DNA from: Pseudoalteromonas marina | GTDB taxonomy: Bacteria > Pseudomonadota > Gammaproteobacteria > Enterobacterales > Alteromonadaceae | Direction of reading: 5' to 3' | DNA length: 64,000 nt | NCBI RefSeq assembly: GCF_000238335.3 | Contig: NZ_AHCB03000007.1 | Span: 1 to 64,000, forward strand | Shown: positions 37,710 to 47,614 of the stretch, piece after piece | How positions within the stretch are numbered: the first letter of the stretch is position 1 | How the letters are laid out: every line of letters begins with the position of its first letter | The notes under the pieces: generated by a model | Database searches by the model: none | Told to the model about the DNA's origin: nothing | What the model saw: the letters and a program-made list of their open reading frames with translations, nothing else | Translations under genes and position numbers: made by a program

Positions 37710-39347
37710 ATGCTTAATCTTCGACGTTTTAGTATTTTTCAGCGTTTTGCTATGTTGGTTGGCATTGTTATTTTTGGCTTGATTGTATTGAGTGTTTCTA
37801 GCTTAAACAACCAATATAAAGCCCTTAAATACGAACAATACCTAAAAACACAAAATGTAGTGGAAACTGCTTATAGTATTATTGAACACTTTCACACACT
37901 TGAACAAAACAACACACTCACACAGCAGCAGGCACAAACGCAAGCAATGAATGCAATTCGTGCTTTACGCTATGACAAAACTAATTATTTTTGGATAAAC
38001 AACTACCAACCAGAAATGGTAATGCACCCAATAAAACCCGCCCTTGAAGGTAAAGATTTAACTAACAATAAAGATCCAGACGGTAAAGCGTTGTTTGTTG
38101 AAATGGTTAATATTACTAAAAAAGATGGCGAAGGCTTTATTCCTTACAAGTGGCCAAAACCCGGTGAAGAACAACCCGTTGATAAAGTTGCCTTTGTAAA
38201 AGGGTTTAACCAATGGCAGTGGATAATTGGCTCAGGTGTATATTTAGATACCATAGATGCTGCTTTTTCGTCTCAACGTAACCTTATTATTTTAAACGCC
38301 GTAGTGATGATCATAGCTGTTATTGTGTTTAGTTACTTTATAGGACGCAGTGTATTACTACCAACACGACTTGCCGCCAACATGATGAAAGATATTTCGC
38401 AGGGTGAAGGCGACTTAACCCGCACTTTAAATGAAGAAGGTAACGATGAAATTTCGAAGCTATCGCATTCATTTAATTTATTTGTTTCAAAAATGCGTGA
38501 ATCGTTGGTACATGTATCACAAAGCGCAAACGATGTTAACGAACACGCCCATACCGTTGATGACTCAACAAAAACTAGCCAATCATTCATAGAGCTACAA
38601 AACGACAGCTCGACACAAGTTGCAGCGGCAATGGAGCAAATGACCCATCAAATACATGATGTGAGCAGCAACGCAGAAGCCGCAGAGCAAGCCGCTAATG
38701 ATGCGGCACATAACGCATCAACGGGTAAACACGTAGTCGCAGAAACAATAACCGCCATAGAAACACTCTCGGCAAACATCGAGACAGTAAGTCGTGTAAC
38801 AGAAGACTTAGCAAATGAAAGTCAGAACATAGGCTCTGTACTGGATGTAATTAGAAGTATTTCTGAACAAACAAACCTACTCGCGCTTAATGCTGCGATT
38901 GAAGCCGCACGTGCTGGTGAGCATGGTCGGGGTTTTGCAGTCGTTGCCGATGAAGTACGTACGCTTGCCAGTAGAACAGGACAAAGCACTGACGAAATTC
39001 AATCAATGATCAGTAAACTACAAGAAGGTACCCGGGCGGCTGTAGACGCAGTTAAAGCCAGCCAAACGCTTTCGGTCTCAACCGTTGAACAGGCATCCTC
39101 TGCTAATAACTCACTCAATGAGATTGAGCGACTCGTATCTGTTATCACTGAAATGAACAGCCAAATTGCACGTGCAACAGAGCAGCAAACTCAAGCTGCA
39201 GATGAGGTGAACCTGCGCATAAACGATTTATCTCAATCAACTGAGCAATCGTTAGATAATACCAAGCAACTCAATAGCGCCAGTGATAAGCTCAAACAAA
39301 GTAGTACGGAGCTTTCATCTATTGTTAATCGATTCAAATTAAATTGA
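37710..39347 (+). CDS. Methyl-accepting chemotaxis protein with single Cache domain
   Basis: 545 residues. One membrane helix at about 12-30, a periplasmic sCache_2-type sensor (about 40-185, with [17 protein letters not shown] and [10 protein letters not shown]), a second helix (about 195-212), HAMP, and a long signalling coiled coil with the hairpin tip [23 protein letters not shown]. It should signal through CheA/CheW to the flagellar motor; ligands of this domain type are often small carboxylates. It starts at ATG with AAAGGA seven bases upstream. Monocistronic. Confidence 0.94.
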   Translation: MLNLRRFSIFQRFAMLVGIVIFGLIVLSVSSLNNQYKALKYEQYLKTQNVVETAYSIIEHFHTLEQNNTLTQQQAQTQAMNAIRALRYDKTNYFWINNYQPEMVMHPIKPALEGKDLTNNKDPDGKALFVEMVNITKKDGEGFIPYKWPKPGEEQPVDKVAFVKGFNQWQWIIGSGVYLDTIDAAFSSQRNLIILNAVVMIIAVIVFSYFIGRSVLLPTRLAANMMKDISQGEGDLTRTLNEEGNDEISKLSHSFNLFVSKMRESLVHVSQSANDVNEHAHTVDDSTKTSQSFIELQNDSSTQVAAAMEQMTHQIHDVSSNAEAAEQAANDAAHNASTGKHVVAETITAIETLSANIETVSRVTEDLANESQNIGSVLDVIRSISEQTNLLALNAAIEAARAGEHGRGFAVVADEVRTLASRTGQSTDEIQSMISKLQEGTRAAVDAVKASQTLSVSTVEQASSANNSLNEIERLVSVITEMNSQIARATEQQTQAADEVNLRINDLSQSTEQSLDNTKQLNSASDKLKQSSTELSSIVNRFKLN

Positions 39348-39352
39348 GTATA

Positions 39353-39382
39353 AAAAAAGCCCTGTTAAACAGGGCTTTTTTC
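39353..39382. terminator. Bidirectional terminator, MCP / aminopeptidase
   Basis: AAAAAAGCCCTGT / ACAGGGCTTTTTT with a TAA loop, between converging genes, with T-runs on both strands. Confidence 0.92.
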
Positions 39383-39398
39383 ATTTAAGTAGTTAACT

Positions 39399-40934
39399 TT
39401 ATAAGCAGTAACAGGCAAATAAACTAGCAACAGATGCTGCTGTTGGTTTGCCATGTTGCCAATCACCACCTTCAACACCACTACCGGCAATATCCATATG
39501 CACGTATGGCAACGGCTGTGTAGAGTCTGTTCCGTGCTTGTCTAACCCGCCAACAACAGCTAAAAACGCCATCGGGAATTGGTGACCACGTGCCGTTACC
39601 GCAGAAGCTGCGTTATTACTTGAAAGCACATCATCCGCCAGCGTACGTGGCTTTATAAAGTCGTAATCTTCACGGCGCGATCGCGATACTTCTGCACCAT
39701 CAGCCCATAAATCGCCACAATCAGCAATTTGGCGCGAAACTTTAGCAAGCCTTGCTGGGCCATTTTCTACATAGGCACCATAAGGACCCATTGCTCGTGC
39801 GGCATGACCTGTAAGCGTTGCAACGGTAAATAATGTAGGGTTAACCTCTGTTTTAGCTAAATCTTTCATTTCGCTTAGTAGATCACCCATTGCCAAGCGC
39901 CCTTCAGCATCCGTGTTACCAATACGTACGCGTACACCTTCGCGGCTTGTAATTATCTCATCAGGTACAAAACAGTCAGACCCAATTGAATTACGCACAA
40001 CCGCTAGGTAAGCAATAACCTTCACACCTTCTGGTTGGTAGTCAGCCACGGCTTTCATAAACCCTGCAACCGAGGCAGCACCACCTTTGTCACGGCTCAT
40101 ACCCGCCATATAACCACCCACTTTTAGATCTGCACCGCCGGTATCGTAAACTAAGCCTTTACCAACAAACATAAGAGTGCGGATAACTTCGCCCTCAGGC
40201 ACATACTCAAGCTTAACAACTCGTGGATGATGACGCTCAACCGCATAAGATGCACGCGCAACCGTACTTAACATGGGGTAATGTTTATCAATAGCCGTAA
40301 TATCGTCTATTACATCAACGGCTATATTTGTGCCTTTAAATAAATCAACACAATAATCAGCAAAGCGAGGTGGCGCCATGCGCTCAGGCTCGGTACCACA
40401 TAAATCACGAGCAGCATACTGGCCAGCCGCAATAGCATTAACAGCTTTAACTGTTTGTGAACTGACATTAATTAACCCAATAGTGGCTATCGGCTCAATC
40501 TCTTCGCCGTGGTACTCACGCGCTTCTAAAGGCTGCCAAAGTGCTTGGCACATACCTAAAAATGAAACTTCTAATGCATGCTGATAACGGCTATCGCCTG
40601 ACAAACTTGGTAAAAACAAGGCTGGATTAACACTACCTGATAACTTGGCTTCATTGATTGCCAGTTTAGCGGCATCAAAGTAACGACGAACATCGTCGTA
40701 ATCTCTATTTAGCGGCCCCGTTGGCGCTAAAATTACACGCTTATTTTCAATAACAAGTAAGGTTACCTGCTTGCCAATGCGCGCATCAATTTTTGACTGA
40801 GCTAAAACGGCATCGCGAAGAGAATTATTAGGTAATTTAGAAAAGTCATCACTTATGATGATCAGTGCGTCATGTGATGCACATTCAAGACTAGCGCTTG
40901 TTAATTGAGCTAACACAGCTTTAGGGTATGCCAT
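39399..40934 (-). CDS. M17-family leucyl aminopeptidase
   Basis: 511 residues from ATG 40934, with AGGA nine bases upstream; another in-frame ATG at 40958 has its AAGG too close. The hallmark NTDAEGRLAMGDLL motif and other metal-site regions (VGKGLVYDTGGADLK, MSRDKGGAA) are present. The GGADLKVGGYMAGM and RDKGGA wording differs somewhat from PepA (usually GGxSLKP and MKxDMxGAA), so it belongs to a divergent M17 branch; a lysine equivalent is visible in DLKVGG. No signal peptide, so cytoplasmic peptide turnover is likely. Confidence 0.88.
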   Translation of the reverse strand: MAYPKAVLAQLTSASLECASHDALIIISDDFSKLPNNSLRDAVLAQSKIDARIGKQVTLLVIENKRVILAPTGPLNRDYDDVRRYFDAAKLAINEAKLSGSVNPALFLPSLSGDSRYQHALEVSFLGMCQALWQPLEAREYHGEEIEPIATIGLINVSSQTVKAVNAIAAGQYAARDLCGTEPERMAPPRFADYCVDLFKGTNIAVDVIDDITAIDKHYPMLSTVARASYAVERHHPRVVKLEYVPEGEVIRTLMFVGKGLVYDTGGADLKVGGYMAGMSRDKGGAASVAGFMKAVADYQPEGVKVIAYLAVVRNSIGSDCFVPDEIITSREGVRVRIGNTDAEGRLAMGDLLSEMKDLAKTEVNPTLFTVATLTGHAARAMGPYGAYVENGPARLAKVSRQIADCGDLWADGAEVSRSRREDYDFIKPRTLADDVLSSNNAASAVTARGHQFPMAFLAVVGGLDKHGTDSTQPLPYVHMDIAGSGVEGGDWQHGKPTAASVASLFACYCL

Positions 40935-41027
40935 AAATACAGATCCTGTTAAAAACATAGACCTTTATTATCGTCGATTTGTATATTGAAGACCAGTAAG
41001 ATGCGATAAGCGTTTAATTTATCTAAA

Positions 41028-41044
41028 ACGCTTTGTAAAAGCGT
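41028..41044 (-). terminator. Possible weak terminator after dinB
   Basis: On the minus strand ACGCTTT-TAC-AAAGCGT is followed by TTTAG. The stem is short and the T-run is brief. Confidence 0.45.
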
Positions 41045-41050
41045 CACGCA

Positions 41051-42103
41051 TCAATCCAAAATACTCAATTGTAAATTCTGCTCAGGCTGGCTTTTAATAC
41101 CAACGCCAATACCTAATAACCTAACAGGTTGCTGCAAACCACGTTGATACGCTTTAGTGAGTAACTGAACAAAAATTTCGGTATTTAATTGATGATAAGC
41201 CTGATCGGCTGAGGTCACCACAAAATTAGCAAACTTCACTTTCACACTTAATTTATTTATACGACTTTGTAATTGCTGCTTATCAAGTCTACGAGTTAAT
41301 TCATCTATTAAGCTAGGGATCTGATCCAAGCATTCTTGCAGACTGGTTTTATTGTATTCGTAGGTATGCTCAACACTTAAAGACTTACGTATTCGCTCGG
41401 TTGAAACGCTACCAATGTATTCTCCCGCACATTTTTGATAAAGCGACACACCAAAATTACCAACGTGTTGCTGCATCCAGTTCACCCCTTTTTCACGCAC
41501 ATCTTTCCCTGTATAAAGCCCTTTAAGATTTAATCTCTCTAATGTCACTTTACCCACACCGGGAATTTTTCCTAGCGGCAGCTGTTCTAAAAATGGGTCA
41601 ACCTCATCAGGCAGTACAACAAATTGGCCATTTGGCTTATTTTCGTCACTGGCTATTTTGGCAATAAATTTAACTGGGGCCACACCTGCAGAAGCGGTTA
41701 GCCCTGTTGCGTTGTATATATCAGCTCTTATTTGCTGAGCAATGAGTGTAGCACTGCCTTTACACGCTTTGCTGTCAGTAACATCAAGGTAGGCTTCGTC
41801 AAGAGAAAGTGGTTCTACAAGGTGGGTGTAACGACTAAACACTTCGCGTATTTGGCTCGATATTTCTTTATAAACAGCCATACGCCCGGGCACAATAACC
41901 AAATCGGGACATAGTTGCTTAGCATGGTAATTAGACATCGCAGAGCGCACGCCGAACTCTCTGGCTATATAGTTAGCGGTAGATAACACGCCACGCCGAC
42001 TGTTGCCGCCAATAGCAAGCGGTACATTTGCGAGCTTTGGGTTGTCTCGCATTTCTACCGCCGCATAAAAGCAGTCCATATCTATGTGTATAAACTTTTT
42101 CAT
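41051..42103 (-). CDS. dinB: DNA polymerase IV (Y family)
   Basis: 350 residues from ATG 42103; two GTG codons upstream are in frame but less likely. Catalytic acidic residues are in HIDMDCFYAAVE and SLDEAYLDVT. GGNSRRGVLSTANYIAREFGVRS and the helix-hairpin-helix segment LPLGKIPGVGKVT are typical. It is an error-prone translesion polymerase. The C-terminus QLSILD resembles a beta-clamp-binding tail. A perfect LexA box upstream places it in the SOS regulon. Confidence 0.96.
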   Translation of the reverse strand: MKKFIHIDMDCFYAAVEMRDNPKLANVPLAIGGNSRRGVLSTANYIAREFGVRSAMSNYHAKQLCPDLVIVPGRMAVYKEISSQIREVFSRYTHLVEPLSLDEAYLDVTDSKACKGSATLIAQQIRADIYNATGLTASAGVAPVKFIAKIASDENKPNGQFVVLPDEVDPFLEQLPLGKIPGVGKVTLERLNLKGLYTGKDVREKGVNWMQQHVGNFGVSLYQKCAGEYIGSVSTERIRKSLSVEHTYEYNKTSLQECLDQIPSLIDELTRRLDKQQLQSRINKLSVKVKFANFVVTSADQAYHQLNTEIFVQLLTKAYQRGLQQPVRLLGIGVGIKSQPEQNLQLSILD

Positions 42104-42117
42104 CACCACAATAAAGA

Positions 42118-42133
42118 CTGTTTATTTATACAG
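42118..42133. promoter_or_regulatory. LexA (SOS) box of dinB
   Basis: The palindrome CTGTTTATTTATACAG fits CTGT-N8-ACAG, the LexA consensus of gammaproteobacteria, and lies 15 bases before the dinB ATG. It is after the stop of the small membrane gene, so it should regulate dinB specifically. Confidence 0.88.
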
Positions 42134-42176
42134 TCATTATTATGTAATCCCTATTTATAATCAAGCTCAGTGGCAA

Positions 42177-42353
42177 TTAAAAAAGACGTTTAGTGCTTTC
42201 TTGCTCTTTCATACTTCGTAGCCAAAGCAAAACCTCAAAAAAGAACCCCGCCAAAATAAGAATAATAGCACCAGAGGCGTTACCCATTGCATAACAGGTA
42301 AACGACGCTATAAAAACTAAACTAGCTAATAACCAATTAATTATATTTTGCAT
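42177..42353 (-). CDS. Small membrane protein, 58 residues
   Basis: An ATG at 42353 with AGGAG seven bases upstream opens a 58-codon frame. The product begins MQNIINWLLASLVF, has two probable membrane segments (about 6-23 and 28-45), then a charged tail ending RSMKEQESTKRLF. The strong ribosome site and the membrane-helix pattern support a real gene too short for the usual cut-off. It precedes dinB on the same strand, but the LexA box lies between them. I do not recognise a family. Confidence 0.7.
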   Translation of the reverse strand: MQNIINWLLASLVFIASFTCYAMGNASGAIILILAGFFFEVLLWLRSMKEQESTKRLF

Positions 42354-42497
42354 GTGTGTGCTCCTGTGTGTGTTTTTTAACTGTATACCAAAATCAATTG
42401 GTTACAAAGTTTTTAAAACCACCTAATTATAAATTCCCTTGAGCTCACTAGTTCATATTGATAATCTAAGTGCTTTAAAGTTAAGAGCTATAAGTAC

Positions 42498-42932
42498 ATG
42501 CAAAGGTTCAAAGATAATCACCCTATTCATACCGACATCACTGTAGCATGGGCCGACATGGATGCCCTTCAGCACGTTAACAACGTGGTATACCTGCGTT
42601 ATTTTGAAATAGCCCGAATAGACTTTTTAAATAAACTAAACTTATTCGACACCATTAAACCCGGTGGAGTTGGCCCTGTTATAAGTGAAAATACTATTCG
42701 CTATAAGCGCCCCGTTACCTTTCCCGACACTCTAACTGTTGGGGTCACTATTTCAGATATTAAAACCGACCGGTTTGTAATGAATTACAGTGTATTTAGT
42801 CACGCACAAAGTGCGATAACCACCACGGGCACATCAAAAGTAGTGATGTTTGATTTTAAAACGGGTGCAAAAGCCCCCATTACAGAACCACTTTTATCAG
42901 CCTTACTAAAATACGCACAAGACGAGTCATAA
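42498..42932 (+). CDS. Acyl-CoA thioesterase, 4HBT hotdog family
   Basis: 144 residues. The hotdog active-site segment is VAWADMDALQHVNNVVYLRYFE, with the aspartate and the following helix of the YbgC/FadM group. It should hydrolyse acyl-CoA thioesters; chain length cannot be read from sequence. It ends nine bases before tas and likely forms a two-gene unit with it. Confidence 0.9.
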   Translation: MQRFKDNHPIHTDITVAWADMDALQHVNNVVYLRYFEIARIDFLNKLNLFDTIKPGGVGPVISENTIRYKRPVTFPDTLTVGVTISDIKTDRFVMNYSVFSHAQSAITTTGTSKVVMFDFKTGAKAPITEPLLSALLKYAQDES

Positions 42933-42941
42933 GGAATTTCT

Positions 42942-43994
42942 ATGCAATACAGCCCACTTGGTAGCAGCGGGGTTAACGTTTCAAGAGTCTGTCTAGGCAG
43001 TATGACTTGGGGCGTTCAAAACACTCAACGCGACGCAGACGATCAAATAGCTTATGCATTAGAGCGTGGCGTAAATTTTATTGATACAGCTGAAATGTAT
43101 GCCGTACCTCCCTCGCCTGAAACCTACGGTAAAACAGAGCAAATTATTGGCGACTGGCTTTCTCGTAATCAGCAAAAACGAAGCGACATAGTACTGGCAA
43201 CAAAAGTAGCGGGTAATGGCCTATCGTGGGTACGAGAGGGTGGCGATATAACCCGCCAAGCAGTTATAGAGGCGGTTGATAATTCCCTTAAGCGCTTGCA
43301 AACCGATTATATTGATTTGTACCAATTACATTGGCCTAATCGTTCAACACCGCATTTTGCAAGACAGTGGCCAGGAATACTTAAATTTAGTGATGTAGAT
43401 ACACAAGCTCACCAAGCTGGCATGCTTGATATTTTAGAAGGCCTTAACGACTGTGTTAAAGCGGGCAAAATTAAACATTGCGGACTGTCTGATGATACGC
43501 CTTGGGGGATTAGCCAGTTTGTAAGTTTGGCAAAAGAGCACAACTTGCCACGCATGGTGTCTATTCAAAATGAATTTAGCTTAGCTCATGCTAAAGATTG
43601 GCCTTATTTGATTGAGCAATGTGTACATGAAGATATTGCTTACCTGCCTTGGTCGCCTTTAGCAGCCGGTTTACTAACAGGTAAATACCTAGAGGGTGCT
43701 CGTCCAAAAGGCTCGCGGTGGAGCTTCGCACAACGTAATGGTATTTTTAGAGATACCCCTAATGCCCAACAAGCAACCAAGCTATATGCAGAGCTTGCAC
43801 ATGCAAACAATATGACGCCAGCACAACTTGCTCTTGCATGGTGTAATCAGGTAGATGGAGTAACGTCTTCTATAATTGGCGCCACAACCATGGCACAGTT
43901 AAAAGAAGACATAGACGCGTTTAATATCACTTTAAACGACGAAACCTTAACAAGCATAGCGACTATTTTCAAAAACTATCCTATGCCTTACTAG
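42942..43994 (+). CDS. tas: Aldo/keto reductase, Tas type
   Basis: 350 residues, matching E. coli Tas (346) in the N-terminus (MQYSPLGSSGVNVSRVCLGSMTWG), FIDTAEMYAVPPSPET, SLKRLQTDYIDLYQLHWPNR and SSIIGATTMAQLKEDI. The catalytic tyrosine (AEMY), lysine (ATKV) and histidine (QLHW) positions are kept. It is NADPH-dependent; the physiological substrate of Tas is not established. A GGAATTTCT ribosome region precedes the start. Confidence 0.92.
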   Translation: MQYSPLGSSGVNVSRVCLGSMTWGVQNTQRDADDQIAYALERGVNFIDTAEMYAVPPSPETYGKTEQIIGDWLSRNQQKRSDIVLATKVAGNGLSWVREGGDITRQAVIEAVDNSLKRLQTDYIDLYQLHWPNRSTPHFARQWPGILKFSDVDTQAHQAGMLDILEGLNDCVKAGKIKHCGLSDDTPWGISQFVSLAKEHNLPRMVSIQNEFSLAHAKDWPYLIEQCVHEDIAYLPWSPLAAGLLTGKYLEGARPKGSRWSFAQRNGIFRDTPNAQQATKLYAELAHANNMTPAQLALAWCNQVDGVTSSIIGATTMAQLKEDIDAFNITLNDETLTSIATIFKNYPMPY

Positions 43995-44015
43995 CTTTAG
44001 TTTTTTAAAGGTATA

Positions 44016-44046
44016 AAAGCAGGTAAATCACTACCTGCTTTTTTTA
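44016..44046 (+). terminator. Terminator after tas
   Basis: 10-bp stem AAAGCAGGTA / TACCTGCTTT with a 6-base loop and a T7 tail. Confidence 0.9.
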
Positions 44047-44125
44047 ACTAATAAAAAAATGATTGTTTATTATTGTTAATTACTATCTATACTAAAAGTA
44101 TTACTTTTTAAAGAAAGTTTATGCA

Positions 44126-45049
44126 ATGGTAAAACGCGTATTAATAATTAGTTTGTTATTTTCATCGTTCACGGCACTCGGTAATACTAAGCAAGCTGAG
44201 CCCATTAAAGAAATAATTTGGCTACAAAGTTACACACCTCCTTTTCACATAACTAAAAGCGATAAAGCGCCACAAGGTGGGCTTTGTGACAACTTAACAG
44301 AGCAACTAATTAACACAATTACTGATGTAAAGCATACACGGCTTGTTGTGCCACAGCAGCGTATAAATAAATATTTAAATGAAGGTAAAAATGTATGCTT
44401 TCCATGTGTTATTTATAAAAAACAAAATAATCACATACTCAAACTATCAAACCCAACCACTGTCTACCCGCCATTCTCCGTATTAACAACCACAGAATTA
44501 GCCCCCAAATTAACAAAAAAACACGGCTTACCAATTAATTTAATTAATTTATTAGCCGATCAAAACTACATTTACGGCCAAGCCGCGGCACGCAAATTTT
44601 CAAATAGAATAAACACAATTATTAGCAATACAAAACTTAATAATAGCTCGTCATTTAGCTGGAGTAGCGAAAATGAAAGCCAAGCCGTGATTGCGCGCTT
44701 AAGCCGTGGCTTTTTAGACTACTCTATTGATTACCCATTTATGGCTGACTACTTTAATAAACAAGGAAGGTTTAATAACATAACCAGTATCCCTTTGGCT
44801 GAAAAAGAGACTGGCTTTATACGAGGTGCCGTGGGCTGTGCTGTAAAAGCAAAAAATAACTTTGCATCTCAAGCCATCAAAAAAATTAATAATGCATTAA
44901 AAGCAACCATTTTACAGTCACCTGAGTACATAAAAAGTCAGCATACTTTTTTAAACTCTAATTTTGCTGACTTTAACAAACACTATCAACAGCAGGTTAT
45001 TAACTTTAAATTACCTGCCACTGATGCTCAATCAAACACTGTTCATTAG
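44126..45049 (+). CDS. Periplasmic solute-binding-like protein (TIGR02285 type)
   Basis: 307 residues with a signal peptide (MVKRVLIISLLFSSFTALGN). The pattern IIWLQSYTPPFHI...GGLCDNLTEQL followed by a second domain resembles extracellular solute-binding family 3 proteins of the uncharacterised TIGR02285 group, which is common in Alteromonadales and Vibrios. No permease or ATPase genes are adjacent, so a sensory or other role is as likely as transport. Its last 44 bases overlap the 3' end of the converging FAH gene. Confidence 0.8.
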   Translation: MVKRVLIISLLFSSFTALGNTKQAEPIKEIIWLQSYTPPFHITKSDKAPQGGLCDNLTEQLINTITDVKHTRLVVPQQRINKYLNEGKNVCFPCVIYKKQNNHILKLSNPTTVYPPFSVLTTTELAPKLTKKHGLPINLINLLADQNYIYGQAAARKFSNRINTIISNTKLNNSSSFSWSSENESQAVIARLSRGFLDYSIDYPFMADYFNKQGRFNNITSIPLAEKETGFIRGAVGCAVKAKNNFASQAIKKINNALKATILQSPEYIKSQHTFLNSNFADFNKHYQQQVINFKLPATDAQSNTVH

Positions 45050-45620
45050 CGTACAGAGCAACAGAAAAAGTACTGTTTTCAGCCACTTCACCAACACCTG
45101 AAGGCGTACCAGTCATGACTACGTCACCATCGTCTAAGCTCATAAACTCGCTGATTTCTTGTAAAATAGCCTCTGGTTTATTTAGCATAAAGTGAGTATC
45201 ACCTTGCTGAATAACTGCGCCGTTAATTTTTAATTCAAATTTAAAGTCGTGTGCGCTGCCACTTAATGCAACAAACTCACTAAAAACAACAGAGCCATCA
45301 AACGCCTTTGCGCGCTCCCATGGTAATCCTTTATTTTTTAGTTTACTTTGTACGGTGCGTTTTGTTAAATCAAGCCCAAGACCAACACCTACAAATTTTC
45401 TTTTTTTTACTACAAAGCATAACTCTGTCTCGTAGTGCAAAACATCGCCATTATGCTGAGCTCTTAGCGTGTGTGTAATTGCGCTGTTAGGTTTATTAAA
45501 TAACACCATTTCATCGGGAGTTTCGTTATTTAACTCTGCAATGTGGGCTGTATAATTCCTGCCAACGCAGACGACTTTTGAAGGCGTTAATCTTTCAGAG
45601 TCTAGTGTTATAAACTGCAT
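45006..45620 (-). CDS. Fumarylacetoacetate hydrolase family enzyme
   Basis: 204 residues. FAH-fold motifs: KVVCVGRNYTAHIAELNN, the metal-binding ETELCFVVKK, GLDLTKR and VMTGTPSGVGEV. The family includes acylpyruvases and oxaloacetate decarboxylases. It lies 19 bases after the hybrid kinase gene on the same strand, so it may be the last gene of that operon. It overlaps the converging binding-protein gene by 44 bases. Confidence 0.9.
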   Translation of the reverse strand: MQFITLDSERLTPSKVVCVGRNYTAHIAELNNETPDEMVLFNKPNSAITHTLRAQHNGDVLHYETELCFVVKKRKFVGVGLGLDLTKRTVQSKLKNKGLPWERAKAFDGSVVFSEFVALSGSAHDFKFELKINGAVIQQGDTHFMLNKPEAILQEISEFMSLDDGDVVMTGTPSGVGEVAENSTFSVALYANEQCLIEHQWQVI

Positions 45621-45639
45621 ATAATTTAAACCTCACGCT

Positions 45640-47604
45640 TTAACTTATAAGTGTTTCTAATAAGCCTAAATTAATAGGTTTTAATAAAACACGATCAATA
45701 TTTAAATCTTTTATCTCTTTTGGATCTGGTTCCGCACCACTTACAATAACTAATCGCAGCTCAGGGTATCGTTCATTAACCTGCTCACCTAAGTCAATTC
45801 CGCTACCATCTGGTAAATGCATATCTAACAATACTTTATCAAATTGCTGATCGTGGTTAAGTATTTGCAAACACTGCGCACAGCTTGACGCTATAACCGT
45901 CTCTACTCCTAAGCTTTCTAAAAGCAACTGGGTTATTTGTGCAGCATCGTCATCATCTTCTACCAATAAAAAGCGCTGCCTTTTTTCACTTAGCGCTTTG
46001 ACTTGAATATCTTTTGCCTGAGGCGCATTTTCAGGCGAAACTAAGTAATCCTGAAGGCATTGATATAGTGCACTGCTGTCAACTGGCTTTGGTATTACGT
46101 CATTAAAACCAAGTGCTGCAAGTTCTTCATGTATCCCTTTCATTGTGGCAGCTGTAAGCGCAATTATTGGCCCTTTGTAGCCCATTTTTCTAAGCTCAAT
46201 GGTTGCTTCTTTACCACCCATTATTGGCATATGAATATCAATAAAAATAATATCGTATGGCGCTTTATAGGCGTCGGCTATACGCACTTTTTCAAGTGCT
46301 TGCTGACCATGCTCTGCGTAGTCTACTCGCGCACCGCAGCTACTGATCATATGCCCTACCAGCATTCGTAAATCACGCAAATCATCAACAACCAGTACTC
46401 GCCCGTGTACTTTACTGGGTGTTAATTTACTTTGTAACTGTGGGGCACTGCTAAAGTTGAGCACTTGTCGCTCAACACCACTTATGTCACCTGGGTATAC
46501 CGAAATAGTAAAGGTAGACCCTTTGCCTATTTCTGAATGCAAACTTATATTGCCCTGCATACGAGACAATAGCTCGGCACATATTGCCAAGCCCAAACCT
46601 GCTCCGCCAACTGAACGCGACTCTACATCGGCTATTTGTTCAAATGGTTTAAAAATAAGCTGTTGTTTTTCAGGGGCAATACCCATTCCTGAATCTTTAA
46701 TGCTAAAAAAGAGCATCTCTGTGCCGTCAACATGCTGCGTCCAAGCCTTAACAACTATCTCGCCTTTATCTGTAAACTTAACGGCGTTATTAATTAAATT
46801 TATTAGTATTTGACGAACACGCGTCGCATCAAGGCGGGCAACTAGCGGGAGCGCTTGGTCTGATTCAAACTTAAGTGCTAATCCTTTATCAAGCACCGAT
46901 ACACGCATTAGCGTGTATACATCTGCAAGCATGCTATCGAGGTTTACTTCACTGGGTGTGAGCTCTAGTTTATCTGCGGCTATTTTTGATAAGTCTAATA
47001 CGTCATTAAGCAGGCTAAGTAAGTGTTTACCATTTCTGTAAATAACCCCTAGCTCGTTTTCGGCTTGTTGACTAAAGTCGCTTTGCATTAACAATTCTGT
47101 GTAACCTAAAATTGATGAAAGCGGTGTACGTAACTCGTGGCTTAAATGTGCTAAAAAACGGTCTTTTGAGCGGTTTTCAGCTTCCGCTTTTAAGCGCTCT
47201 ACGCGCTCCCCCTCTACATCTTTTCGGGCAAGGGCGTAACGAATTGCACGGGCAAAACGGCTTGAGCTCATTTCTCCTTTAATCAAGTAATCAACAGCTC
47301 CAGCGTCAAGTGCCGCAGAATCTAGTTCATCATCCGATTGCCCAGTAAGCATAATAATAGGCCCGCTAAAGCCATTAGCTATCGCTTCTTTTAAAACATC
47401 GAGCCCATTAGATGCCCCAAGGCGGTAATCAAGCAAACAAATGTCGTGTTCGTTTTTACTTAGCGTTTCTATTGCTTGCTCTGGAGAGCTTACCCATTGA
47501 ACGTTAAACGTATGTGAGTCTAATTGCTCCAAATAGTCGCAGGTGAGTATGTAATCATCTTCATCGTCTTCTACAAGTAGCAACTGAGTCACTTTATCTA
47601 ACAT
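45640..47604 (-). CDS. Hybrid histidine kinase with three receiver domains
   Basis: 654 residues, no membrane helix. Order: receiver 1 (about 7-125, Asp59 in LLDYRLG), coiled coil, HisKA with His156 in LSHELRTPLSSI, HATPase (NNAVKF, DSGMGIAP, GGAGLGLAICAELLSRM), receiver 2 (about 400-515, DIHMPIMGG) and receiver 3 (about 535-654, LLDMHLPDGSG). A soluble kinase with its own input receiver is a phosphorelay hub rather than a direct sensor. It lies directly downstream of the CHASE3 kinase and single receiver genes, which probably feed it. Confidence 0.93.
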   Translation of the reverse strand: MLDKVTQLLLVEDDEDDYILTCDYLEQLDSHTFNVQWVSSPEQAIETLSKNEHDICLLDYRLGASNGLDVLKEAIANGFSGPIIMLTGQSDDELDSAALDAGAVDYLIKGEMSSSRFARAIRYALARKDVEGERVERLKAEAENRSKDRFLAHLSHELRTPLSSILGYTELLMQSDFSQQAENELGVIYRNGKHLLSLLNDVLDLSKIAADKLELTPSEVNLDSMLADVYTLMRVSVLDKGLALKFESDQALPLVARLDATRVRQILINLINNAVKFTDKGEIVVKAWTQHVDGTEMLFFSIKDSGMGIAPEKQQLIFKPFEQIADVESRSVGGAGLGLAICAELLSRMQGNISLHSEIGKGSTFTISVYPGDISGVERQVLNFSSAPQLQSKLTPSKVHGRVLVVDDLRDLRMLVGHMISSCGARVDYAEHGQQALEKVRIADAYKAPYDIIFIDIHMPIMGGKEATIELRKMGYKGPIIALTAATMKGIHEELAALGFNDVIPKPVDSSALYQCLQDYLVSPENAPQAKDIQVKALSEKRQRFLLVEDDDDAAQITQLLLESLGVETVIASSCAQCLQILNHDQQFDKVLLDMHLPDGSGIDLGEQVNERYPELRLVIVSGAEPDPKEIKDLNIDRVLLKPINLGLLETLIS

Positions 47605-47614
47605 ACAATCTCCA

